A stretch of 64,000 nucleotides of DNA from Cliona cf. orientalis (taxonomy: Eukaryota; Porifera; Demospongiae; Clionaida; Clionaidae): positions 22,628,058-22,692,057 of the forward strand of contig OZ005689.1 of assembly GCA_963930775.1 (NCBI GenBank), read 5' to 3'. Below, in pieces: positions 54,955 to 64,000 of the stretch. Below the pieces are notes generated by a model. That model was not told where the DNA came from, ran no database searches, and saw nothing but the letters and a program-made list of their open reading frames with translations. The position numbers were made by a program, and so were the translations under genes. Within the stretch, counting starts at the first letter, position 1, and the number at the start of each line of letters is the position of its first letter.

Positions 54955-56580
54955 TTATAGTTTCAGGTGCTTCATGAATGACACATAATTGTTGGTTTCA
55001 ACACACGAGTTGTCCAAAGTGTTCCAAGTTCGTAAAGTGTGTGGGAAGAAAGAGTAGTGATACGAATTGGTTCGGGCAAGCGGCACAACAAGTTGCTGAT
55101 CATGGGGTGCTCGGAGATCTCTAACATTCTCACTGAGTGGCGGCAAGTGTGGGAAATAACACAGATTGTGTATGATTTTAAACAATAGACCAAGTTTTAG
55201 GTGAATTCTACGCTCCTCTAGTGTTGGTAGGTTGAACAAGTCCAGTAGTTCATTATACCCAGCATCCCACCGACGTGCTGCAAACTTGAGACCAAACTTC
55301 TGAACACTTTCAAGCTTGTGCTTGTCTCTTATCAAATGTGGATCCCACACCTGGCACGCATATTCCAGATGCGGTCGAACCATGGATAAGTAGAGCTGTT
55401 TGATCATGCTTGGGTCTGTGGAGTCATAGAAGCGTCTGTAGAGTAGGCCTAGGATTTGCCTTGCTTTATTACAGATTGACTCTATGTGAGGTGACCAGGA
55501 CATATTGCTGGAGAGTAAAAGACCCAGATACTTGTAGGATTCGACCACTTGCAATGGCATTCCAAGATGTAATTGATTATCTGGTAACTTGGGTGTTGGT
55601 TTCCTGGAAATCACCATGCATTTACACTTGGAGGTGTTAAATGCAAGGAAGTTAGAGATAGACCAACTCTCAATGAGTGATATTGCATTTTGTAGGACCT
55701 CGTAATCTGCCTCTTCAGAAATCATATGGTACAGGAGAACATCGTCTGCGAAGAGATTGACCTTTGAGCAAGTATCTGTAATACTGGTTGGTAGATCATC
55801 AATATAGATGAGGAATAATAGTGGACCGAGTACAGATCCTTGAGGAACTCCAGAAAGTACTGGAATAGTTGAGGATTCAGAACCATTGACCACTACAGCC
55901 TGTGTTCGTTTGGCCAGGTAATTATTCAGCCAAGTGTTGATGTTGGCATCCAAACCAAGGGAGGAGATCTTGGACATCAATGGTAGATGTGGTACAGAAT
56001 CGAATGCCTTTCGGAAGTCAAAAAAGACGGCACATATATCTAGACCATTTTCTAGCTCTTTGAGCCATTGATCAGTTATATGGAGTAATGAAGTGACGGT
56101 CGATCTTCCTTCCAAGAATCCCCATTGATTAGCTGTAAGAGGGTTGTGGTGAACGAGGTGATTCATGACAATGTTGTAAACGTGGCGTTCAAGCACCTTG
56201 CTCACAATAGGTAGAAGTGATATCGGCCGATAGTTGGTTGGATTTTTCATATCAGAGTTTTTTGGTATCGGAACCACGAGAGACTTCTTCCAGACAGAAG
56301 GGATAGTACCAGACTGCAAGGAAAGATTAAACAGTTTAGTAAGTGATGGAGCAATACTACAAGCTGTTGCTTTCAACATTCTAGCAGAAATTCCGTCTTG
56401 ACCACTCGCTTTTGACACGTCCAATGATGCGACGAGATCATAGACTTCAGATTCAGTGCAAAGCAGTTCTTCAGGGTAGCTGACCGAAGGTGTGCTCCCG
56501 AGTTCAATGGGTGGGTGAGAAGTGTTAAAGCAGGAGCCAAAAAATGAGTTCAGCCTTGTCACTATCAGTATAGGCCACAT
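54955..56580 (-). CDS. Non-LTR reverse transcriptase, CR1/L2-like, 5'-truncated
   Basis: A 541-residue frame with all main RT blocks: KASGQDGISARMLK, VVPIPKNSDMKNPTNYRPIS, the FFDFRKAFDSVPH catalytic aspartate block, LSGVPQGSVLGPLLFLIYID, NLFADDVLLY (the FADD active site), and the thumb region KYLGLLLSSNMSW, LVRPHLEYACQVWDP. The C-terminal part has the FFPHTLRTWNTL motif usual in these elements. No endonuclease domain precedes it. Upstream sequence to about 56,690 continues the protein in another frame (HDKYFLSLNPKDPKKFWKAI, SDKAEL), so a frameshift lies close to 56,560 and the ATG at 56,580 is not the native start. It is retroposed and probably dead on arrival, but with an intact polymerase core. 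Confidence 0.9.
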   Translation of the reverse strand: MWPILIVTRLNSFFGSCFNTSHPPIELGSTPSVSYPEELLCTESEVYDLVASLDVSKASGQDGISARMLKATACSIAPSLTKLFNLSLQSGTIPSVWKKSLVVPIPKNSDMKNPTNYRPISLLPIVSKVLERHVYNIVMNHLVHHNPLTANQWGFLEGRSTVTSLLHITDQWLKELENGLDICAVFFDFRKAFDSVPHLPLMSKISSLGLDANINTWLNNYLAKRTQAVVVNGSESSTIPVLSGVPQGSVLGPLLFLIYIDDLPTSITDTCSKVNLFADDVLLYHMISEEADYEVLQNAISLIESWSISNFLAFNTSKCKCMVISRKPTPKLPDNQLHLGMPLQVVESYKYLGLLLSSNMSWSPHIESICNKARQILGLLYRRFYDSTDPSMIKQLYLSMVRPHLEYACQVWDPHLIRDKHKLESVQKFGLKFAARRWDAGYNELLDLFNLPTLEERRIHLKLGLLFKIIHNLCYFPHLPPLSENVRDLRAPHDQQLVVPLARTNSYHYSFFPHTLRTWNTLDNSCVETNNYVSFMKHLKL

Positions 56581-58313
56581 GAGTTCCTTGAGATAAAGTA
56601 GGAATAGACGGTTTGCTTTTATTGAGATACTTGATCGCTTTCCAAAATTTCTTTGGATCCTTTGGATTTAACGACAGGAAATATTTGTCATGGACTATAA
56701 AAGAAAAATGACCATCTGAAAAATATTTTTCGTTGTATATAGTATAACTACATCCTACATCTGTTACAAGTACATACCTATCCTTATTTAAAGGCTTATA
56801 TTAACATAATTATGTTATTTTAGCATGTGGTGCTATTTTAACAGAGCTATTGTTATTAATTTTGTAATCATAAAATTATCACCACAAAAGTTATGGAATG
56901 TTTATAGCAAATTATAATGTGATTTCATGCAGTTTTCATGATTACCTTGTCTAATGCTATAATTTTATCTGCAAGTCAACTTAATGGTCACATTTAAAGC
57001 CGGTTAATTGCGCAGGAAGTCCCTGCCCCGCGCGTGCGGACGCTCCACACATGCGCGCGCAGGGGCAATGCATAAGGCGCCACGCGCTGGCTAAGTATAA
57101 TTGATGGACGCCAAAACGTACATAGCTGTTTATCGACAATAATAAACATTGTCAGTCTACGCTAAGGTGACCGGAAGTCCATACATTTTATCGGAAAATG
57201 GAATTTTGTACTACGTATATGGGGGTTAATGATATGCAAGCCGCGCACGTGGTGGTAAAAATTATAGCTACATTATTCAGCTTGTAACTTTTGCTGTGAA
57301 CAAGTTATGATCTTGTCTAAGGTACCATTGAAGAGAGCACAAAAAGCGCTTTCTATTGGTATCACGACCATCAAGAAGTGTAGTCTTCACTAGTGACAAT
57401 GGCGGCCACGGTGGTCAGCCCGCGCCTGGCTAGGACAGACTTTGAATTTTGTGCAAATCAGTAATGGGCAAGCTGTACCTCTAGGCCCTGGTATACAAAT
57501 AGGTAAGTATCAGACTATCTTACCTACAATCTGGAGAGTATTGGACTTACCTGGTGAACACCAAACACACTTTAAAAGAACAAATAATTCATGACTTTAG
57601 ACAGACTTCCATCCAGAGTACAACATAGCTAAGCTATTAAACACAAGTCAGGCTAAACTTTAGTACTAGTACTAGCTACAGTCCAAGTGAAAACTCTTCG
57701 TGGCAAATAGATTCTTCATAGTGAGCCATCTTGTCTGCTGACTATGGACAAATTGCTGTCTGGAATGAACTTTGAATTTTGTGCAAATCAGTAATGGACA
57801 TTCTAGAATGAGCACAAGGGTAGATTTATGATCCATACTATGTCCTTAACCTGCAGCAGTGGCATGGAATCGATACTGAGTAAACTGTCTGAGAATGAAG
57901 CCTTGGAAATCTGGAAAAAGTTCATTGAACAGCCTGGCTTCTAAGTGTAGCACTGGGGCCCGCGCCCTTTGTCTATAGAAGTATATGGGGAGTAGTCCGC
58001 ATGAGGTAACCACAATTACAAGGTGTGACGCGTTGTGGCGCGCCAGCTATGAATATTTTACAACTTCCTTTTTCTGATAAATCAGGCACCTTAGTGTAGA
58101 CTGTTGTACTGTTCAATAATAACAATAAGAGAACCAACATAGGCACCCCTTGCACCTGTCGAAACCAGTGCTAGGGCTGGAAAGAACGCAGTGTATTTAA
58201 GCAGTGGCAGGCACAACCAGCACGTGTGTTAGTAGGTTGAGTAAGAGAGCTCAGTCTGTTACCCGGCAAGAAGAGCTGCGGAGCTAGGAGCTAGGAGCTT
58301 ATTACTGGATTCA
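56581..58313. other. Remnant RT 5' end, then intergenic
   Basis: 56,581-56,695 encodes the out-of-frame upstream part of the retroelement. The phrase TGAATTTTGTGCAAATCAGTAATGG occurs twice (57,440 and 57,772) as a duplicated segment. 58,190-58,313 is likely the 5' untranslated part of the next element. Confidence 0.5.
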
Positions 58314-60018
58314 ATGTCGTCTCATCGCAGTCAGGCCCGAACTGGGGGTGACCCTGAGCAATCCTCCCTACCGCCTTCTGACCCCACTCCGCCGCCTCCA
58401 CCTTGAGGATCCAGAAAGAGATGGTGGTAGTGATCATCGTGATGATGAGCTCCTAAGAAATGATGGTCCGGAGTCAGCCACTGGTCGGTGTTCTGGCGAT
58501 GTAAATCAAGAGGCTGTTACGGGAGCTGTGTTAGAGGCGCTAGCAAACCCAGAGGTGGTGCGTAGACTTCTTGCAGTAGTCTCGTCGGAGGGGCCTCCAG
58601 GCGCAGCTTCATCATCGAGAACCACCTCGAGATCGGATGGTAAGTTATCAGTGATAGCTCTATCAGTGTTCAAATTTACCTTACTACGGGCATGAGCCAT
58701 CTGTATTTCTTTGCTCTTTGTATTTTTTCTCCTGGCTGCAGGAGCATCCCCGCCTGGAGATATGCCGAGGCTTATTGTGGATCTCTCATCCCCTAAAGGA
58801 GCAAGCACAAACGATTTCATTAGTCCCTCACTGTGCTCTCTTTCATATGCATCAGTAGATGATGCAGCAGCCTATGTCTTTCAGGCAGGGAGAGGAGCGT
58901 TGCTGGCAAACCTAGACATCAAGTCAGCATATCGTAACATTCCCGTGCACCCAGGTGATCGTCATCTACTGGGTATCCAGTGGCAGGGGAAAACATTTGT
59001 GGACACCTGCCTACCTTTCGTTCTCCAATCAGCTCCGAAATTATTTAATGCAGTAAGTAGCTGACGCCCTGGAGTAGATGATCGTTAATGAAGGCGGAGC
59101 TCAAGCGGAGTTTGTCATCCACTACTTCAATGATTTCTTGTTCGGGGGTCGTCCTGGCTCAGACGTCTGTGGCAGGGTCCTGGATCTTGCTCTGCATCTG
59201 TGTCAGGTAGTGGGATTCCCAGTTATGCAGGAGAAGGTCCTTGGTCCAGCTACAGTGATAGATTTCCTGGGCTTCGTCCATGGAAATCAGATTGCCCACA
59301 GAGAAGCTATCATGCATTAAACAGGTGATCCATTCATGGAGATCAAAGAAGAGTTGCACAAAGCATGTTCTTCTCTCGCTGATTGGCAATTTGCAGCATG
59401 CATGCCAGCTCAGTGGTGAAGCCAGGTCGTACCTTCCTACGCTGTATGATTGACCTATCGAAACGTCAGGTCCATATGGATGGCCATCTGCGGCAAAATG
59501 CGGGCAGACCTTCAGTGGTGGACAGCATTTCTTTATACGTGGAGTGGAGTATCAGTAATCTCAGCTCTCTGCAGACGTCCTGTAGATGCCAGGCTCATCT
59601 CTGATGCCTCCGGCTCCTGGTGATGCGGAGCCTACTTTGACAGCAAGTGGTTTGCTCTCGCTTGGTCCTCTTGTCCTGCATGGGCAGAAGTGCACATTAG
59701 CATTCAAGAGTTGTTACCAATCGTTTCTTGCACCATATGGGGGAGTGACATGGACGGTGATCATATTCGTTGCTTATGTGACAATGCAGCATGATTAATA
59801 AGCACGCAAGTAAGCATCCCGTGGCGATGCATTTGGTCAGGTGCCTCTTCTTCATATGTGCACAATTTAACATCACGTTGACTGCAGAGCACAAAGCAGA
59901 CATCACAAATGAAGCAGCAGATGCACTGTCGAGGAACACTTTGCCAGCTTTCTTCCTGAAGGTGCCATCCGCTCATCGAACTCCTTCAGCGATACCTATT
60001 GCTCTACGATTAGGGTAG
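58314..60018 (+). pseudogene. Degenerate DIRS-like retroelement (gag remnant, RT, RNase H)
   Basis: A gag-like start (MSSHRSQARTGGDPEQ) stops after 30 codons. A second frame gives EAVTGAVLEALANPEVVRRL and ends at a GTAAGT/CTGCAG intron-like gap (58,639-58,740). RT follows: PRLIVDLSSPKGASTND, LANLDIKSAYRNIPVHPGD, LPFVLQSAPKLFNAV, then a small insertion and an in-frame TAG where ADALEW is expected (about 59,055-59,077). The catalytic box reads HYFNDFL rather than YxDD. RNase H survives in pieces (SDASGSW, AYFDSKWFALAWSS, AEVHISIQELLPIV, CDNAA, NEAADALSRN). The WxGK/HPxD style is that of DIRS/PAT-like elements. No tyrosine recombinase was found. Confidence 0.75.
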
Positions 60019-60099
60019 TGAGCTCATGTAAGTTGTATCCAGAAAGTGAAAGTTAAATCTTAATGATATTCATATACTTATTATTATTACTATAACTTC

Positions 60100-60479
60100 T
60101 TTGTATCTCATGCATTTCCGTGTCTTGTGCATTCTCTGTATCTTGTACATTCTCCGTGTCTTCTGCATTCCCAGTATCTAGTGCATTCTGTGTCTTTGCA
60201 TTCTCAGTATCTTGTGCATTCTCCGTGTCTTATGCATTCCCAGTATCTTGTGCATTCTCTGTATCTTGTGCATTCCCTGTATCTTGAGTATCCTCTGTGT
60301 CTTGTGCATTTTCCGTGTCTTGTGCATTCCCAGTATCCTGTGCATTCTCCGTGTCTTGTGCATTCTTCGGATCTTGTGCATTCTCCGTATCGTATGTATT
60401 TTTTGCATTCCCAGTATCTTGTACATTCTCTGTATCTTGTGCATTATCTGCATTCTCCGGGTCTTGTGTATTCTCTATA
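60100..60479. repeat. 18-bp minisatellite, left block
   Basis: Degenerate units of TCTTGTGCATTCTCCGTA. Long open frames on both strands (rich in Cys/Ile/Leu or His/Lys/Met) come from the repeat. Interrupted by the element at 60,480. Confidence 0.9.
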
Positions 60480-61145
60480 TGTGACCGGATTTGGGAAAAC
60501 CCTCCGTATGGGATCCGCGCGTGATTCGCGCAATGTGCATTTTTAGTAGCTCAGATCCAAATTTGTCAAAGTCCAGATTTTGTCATATACATGTAGAACA
60601 ACCCTTCTTCTAACTGTAGCCGTCTTCTACGGAGGCTAATCGTGCTATACGAAGGCGAAATAAGCCTTCATTTTGACCCACCTAGTCAGCACAGCCACCG
60701 TACACGGAGCCCGTTGCTATGGGTGGTAATTAGAATTCTCTACCTAGATACAGCTAGATTCATCGATCTACTGTACGTTCGCTCACCTTTTTAGCTTCTT
60801 GGGCATCTAAGAACAATCGGCTGTCGTTGTCAACAACGAAATTCAACTCTTGCTCGATCTTTACGTTCATTTTGAATGGCTCCACCCAGGTCCATTTAAT
60901 TGATTTCCGGGTCACGCGTAGTATGCGGAAACGCCATACGCGTGCATAGCAACGCCTTTAGACCGTAATTTCTCGATTATTGGGGGTGTGGCGCGATTAC
61001 AAACAAAGCGTATCTCCACAACGAAGCGCGCGATTGGCCTAAGACTTGAACGCAGGTTAGCTCTATGCTAGAACTTATCAACCATGCATCAAACTCAATT
61101 TTTTGAAAGAATCCCATACGGAGGGTTTTCCCAAATCCGGTCACA
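60480..61145. mobile_element. Pack-MITE copy 2
   Basis: Arms TGTGACCGGATTTGGGAAAA / TTTTCCCAAATCCGGTCACA, flanked by TA on both sides, inserted in the minisatellite. The interior is nearly identical to 32,513-33,161. Confidence 0.85.
60787..60870 (-). pseudogene. Captured first exon inside Pack-MITE copy 2
   Basis: The same 28 codons (MNVKIEQELNFVVDNDSRLF...) and GTGAGCG donor as 32,809-32,892. Confidence 0.55.
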
Positions 61146-61860
61146 TATTTGTTGCATTCCCATTATCTTGTGCATTCTCCGGGTCTTGTGCAATCTCCGT
61201 ATGTTGTGCATTCTCCGGGTCTTGTGTATTCTCTGTATAGTTGCATTCCCATTATCTTGTGCATTCTCCGTGTCTTATGTATTTATTGCATCCCCAGTAT
61301 CGTGTGTATTCTCTGTATCTTGTGCATTCTCTGTCTCAGTATTCTCCGTACGAGTCTTGTGCATTCTCTGGGTCTTGTGTATTTTATGTATTCTCTGTGG
61401 CTTGTGCATTCTCCGTGTCTTGTGTATTCTCCATGTCTTGTGCATTCTCCGTATCTTGTGCATTCTCCGGGTCTTGTGCAATCTCCGTATCTTGTGCATT
61501 CTCCGGGTCTTGTGTATTCTCTGTATCTCATGCATTCTCTGTATCTTGTGCATTCCCTGTATCAAGTGCATTCTCTGTATCTTGTGCATTCCCTGTATCA
61601 AGTGCATTCTCTGTATTTTGTGCATTCCTTGTGTCTTGTGCGTTCTATGTATTGTATGTGTCAGTGTGTCTTATGCATTCCTGTATCTTGTATATTTTGT
61701 GCGGCATTCTATATATTACTGGTACATGCATTAATATTTTCAATACCTTGAGTATTCTGTGTATCTTCTGTGTTCCCTGTATCGTATATGTATCTAGTAC
61801 ATTCTCCATATTTTGTGTTTGTGCATTCTCTGCATGTATGTCATGCATTCTCTGTACATC
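61146..61860. repeat. 18-bp minisatellite, right block
   Basis: Continuation of 60,100-60,479 with units such as TCTTGTGCATTCTCCGGG, grading into diverged units after 61,620. Confidence 0.9.
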
Positions 61861-61867
61861 CCTACAC

Positions 61868-62040
61868 TGTTAGGATGCTATGATAGCACCCCACCTTGGT
61901 ATTTTCATTAGTAGAGCGCTGCTGTAACATCCCATCACATTATGAAGGGGTGCTGAAAGTGCACCACAAGGGTGTTTTGTCTCATTTGAACTGTAAAGGG
62001 GTGTGGCATTGGTGTTAATTATACACATTTCATCACTTAG
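61868..62040 (+). repeat. Possible EnSpm/CACTA left terminus
   Basis: CACTGTTAGGATGC at 61,868 shares its first eight bases with the ends at 9,961 and 23,815 and is followed by GGGGTG/CACCCC subterminal words. It lies 1 kb before the CACTA-like gene at 62,894, in the right orientation. Confidence 0.4.
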
Positions 62041-62139
62041 AGAGATGGATGACTCACTACTTCTGCTACCAACGTAGCTAGCTTTATCAATTTCTCTCTC
62101 TCTCCCACGCCCCCCCTCCCCGCAAAGGACAGTAAGGCC

Positions 62140-62340
62140 TGCTCAAGACACGAAGAATGAACAAGATACGGAGAATGTACAAGACACAAAGAATGCACAA
62201 AATAGCTACAGAGAATGCAGAAGACACTGGGAATGCATAAAACACAGTGAATGCTCAAGATACAGGGAATGCAGAAGACAGAGAATGCACAAGATACTGG
62301 GAATGTAGAAGACACGGAGAATGTACAACACAGCAAACTC
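62140..62340. repeat. Minisatellite block in opposite orientation
   Basis: GAATGCACAAGATACNGRGAATG units, the reverse complement of the arrays at 60,100 and 61,146. Confidence 0.85.
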
Positions 62341-62451
62341 GGTATACAAGTATGGAGCACGCGGGATGTCCGTATTCTTTTCAGATACGGGGTAAGTACG
62401 GAGTACGTTGGTAAACGGACTTACACGTGCTCCATTCCTACAACACAACAG

Positions 62452-62855
62452 CATAGGCTCCAACTTTTCCTGAATAGCTCCAGGGACATAGACCACACCC
62501 ACTAGATACGCCCATCATTAATTAAAACTCCACCCATACCACACCCAATATGATTGAATTTGTTGACAACAATGGCCAGAATATACTTTCTAAAGCATGA
62601 ATTTGCAAGCCTAGTAGACCTCCTGTAGTGTAGTGTTGCTACTGCAAAAACCAATGTTTGTAAGGCACTACCACAAGCAGCTTGTTCATTTTGCCACAAG
62701 TAAGTGACTATTTGTACTACTACTACAGTGTTTATGCTAGTGTCTGGACCTCTTCCGGGACCAATAATACAATTGTAATAGAGCCTTCCGGGACGCGGGA
62801 CAGTTGCTAAAAATCCGGGACTGTCCCGGAGATTCAGGGACAGTTGGAGCCTATG
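62452..62855. mobile_element. MITE with CATAGGCTCCAACT ends
   Basis: CATAGGCTCCAACTTTTCCTG and the inverse of the right end CATAGGCTCCAACTGTCCCTG match, and CAACAG flanks both ends. Inserted just before the next gene. Confidence 0.75.
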
Positions 62856-62893
62856 CAACAGTACTACTGAGTCCATTCTACAACTGTCTGAAT

Positions 62894-64000
62894 ATGGCCG
62901 AGGAAAGCACTGCGCAAGCGAGTGTTAATGCCGAAGATAGTGACCAGGCGATTTCTATTCAACCCAAAAGGCGCCGATGCTCACTGCTTTGTGGACACTG
63001 TGATCGCTATCTCTCAAAATCAACGTACTATCGGCATCGTGCGGCATATTTCAACCATGCATCTGGCCATTGGCAGCGTTTACAATCAGATGACGTTTCA
63101 AGTTCGTCTGACGACCCATCTTCAGGTGCTGAGCAGGAAAACCACCTCTACAACGAGGGGCTAAGTGAAGGTCAGTGATTTAATCTAGTTCAAGGGTTGC
63201 GGTGGAGCTCCTCCCCTCATTTTGCGTCGCGGTACGCAACGTACAATAGTGAGTCGTGGTTGTTCTGGGGTAACCTTGCTTGAGCCTGCCAGTATTTTTG
63301 GTGCTGTGCCTGTACGGTTGGAAGTGTGGTATAAAGTACACTATTAATTTTGATTGTATTACCCTAGCCACTGTAATCACGTGTATTGACGTGTACTACA
63401 GATGTTGAAAGTCAGAGCTCTGAGTCTGATTCTGATAGTACTAAAGGGGATATCAACTCGAGCAGAATTTTGGATGATGTCAGAGAATTTGAGGTGAGTT
63501 TGTAGCTATAGAGATCAGCTATAAAATTGTAATAGTTCGATATAAAACTGCTTTTTTTCACTTTAGTTGGAAGAGATATGGATATCTAGCAGTGACGAAG
63601 ATGAAAGTATGATTGAGGAAAAGAATTCTGAATCAGTACCTTGTGATCGGCCAGTCTGGCAACTAGTGTACTTTCTTTTAATGTGGCAAACTTTGTATCG
63701 CGTATCTAACACTGCATTGAAAGTTCTGCTCAAATTTTTGTCCCTATTTGTACTCCTGTTTGGCCGAGCATTTGCTCCAGCAGCCGTGAATGAATCCTTA
63801 CACAGATTTGCAGCTGAAATTCCTCATTCAATTCAAAATGGTCATAAACTCCTATGGAACACTACAGGAGATGATTTCATCACCTTCGTCGTTTGCCCTA
63901 AATGTGATTCTGTATATAAATATGATGACTGCGTTGTCACTGTTGGTGGAAAGAAGGAATCAAAAAGATGTGAAAACGTTGCTTATCCTAACCATCCATC
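62894..64000 (+). CDS. CACTA/EnSpm-type transposase gene, 5' part (runs off window)
   Basis: Exons 62894-63170, 63402-63493 and 63567-64000+ join in phase. Exon 1 (MAEESTAQASVNAEDSDQAI...) has a C2H2-like finger (CSLLCGHCDRYLSKSTYYRH) then acidic Ser/Asp sequence. Exon 2 is SESDSD-rich. Exon 3 carries WQLVYFLLMWQTLYRVSNTA, LLKFLSLFVLLFGRAF and FVVCPKCDSVYKYDDC (zinc-binding Cys pairs), the usual lead-in to the Tnp2-like DDE domain of animal CACTA elements (recalled family layout). The catalytic domain itself lies beyond the window. No stops in the visible part. Confidence 0.7.

Noticed and set aside
61084-61873. Plus-strand frames of 200-216 codons rich in Cys/Leu/Val
   Set aside because: Arise from the 18-bp minisatellite (a multiple of three keeps frames open).

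Overview
The window is eukaryotic, intron-bearing and very rich in repeats. Many introns are only 49-80 bp, there are many palindromic MITE-like elements, tRNA-derived SINEs and microsatellites, and TACATGTA-type words recur. The gene families (SAM/SAMD3-like, C2H2 plus transposase-like, CACTA-like, hAT, CR1-like and DIRS-like elements) fit a marine invertebrate, most likely a sponge. That assignment is inference. No family-independent host gene is complete here; nearly all coding capacity belongs to mobile or mobile-associated genes.

Layout: 0-5.8 kb holds palindromic TA-flanked MITEs, one of which (4,486-5,020) carries a broken HIRAN-like host gene fragment, and a 156-bp CT microsatellite. 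5.8-8.6 kb is a complete hAT transposon (5,825-8,562) with matching inverted ends, a 6-bp direct repeat and an intact 772-aa transposase. 10.3-23.5 kb holds three genes whose introns I could resolve with consistent phases: a 12-exon SAMD3-like gene (minus), an 11-exon C2H2 zinc-finger/transposase-like gene (plus), which share a 147-bp divergent promoter, and a five-exon gene for a 67-aa acidic peptide (minus). The trio is bracketed by inverted CACTGTTAAAA ends at 9,961 and 23,815. I propose it as one 13.9-kb multi-gene DNA transposon riddled with younger MITEs, all of them in introns.

24-44 kb contains three dispersed copies of an unrecognised three-exon gene family (24.67, 30.12 and 43.21 kb; the first is frameshifted), a lone tetraspanin-like exon (26.2 kb), several copies of a roughly 400-630-bp dispersed element, and a Pack-MITE (32,513-33,161) carrying a captured first exon. 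44.6-46.8 kb has tRNA-derived SINE sequence as an inverted pair and then as a 288-bp tandem array of 4.4 copies with no difference that I could see. 49.7-50.2 kb is a decayed second copy of the C2H2/transposase-like family.

53.6-64 kb contains another capturing MITE, a 5'-truncated CR1/L2-like reverse transcriptase (54,955-56,580), a degenerate DIRS-like element (58,314-60,018), an 18-bp minisatellite split by a second copy of the Pack-MITE, and at the right edge the first three exons of a CACTA/EnSpm-type transposase gene that runs off the window.
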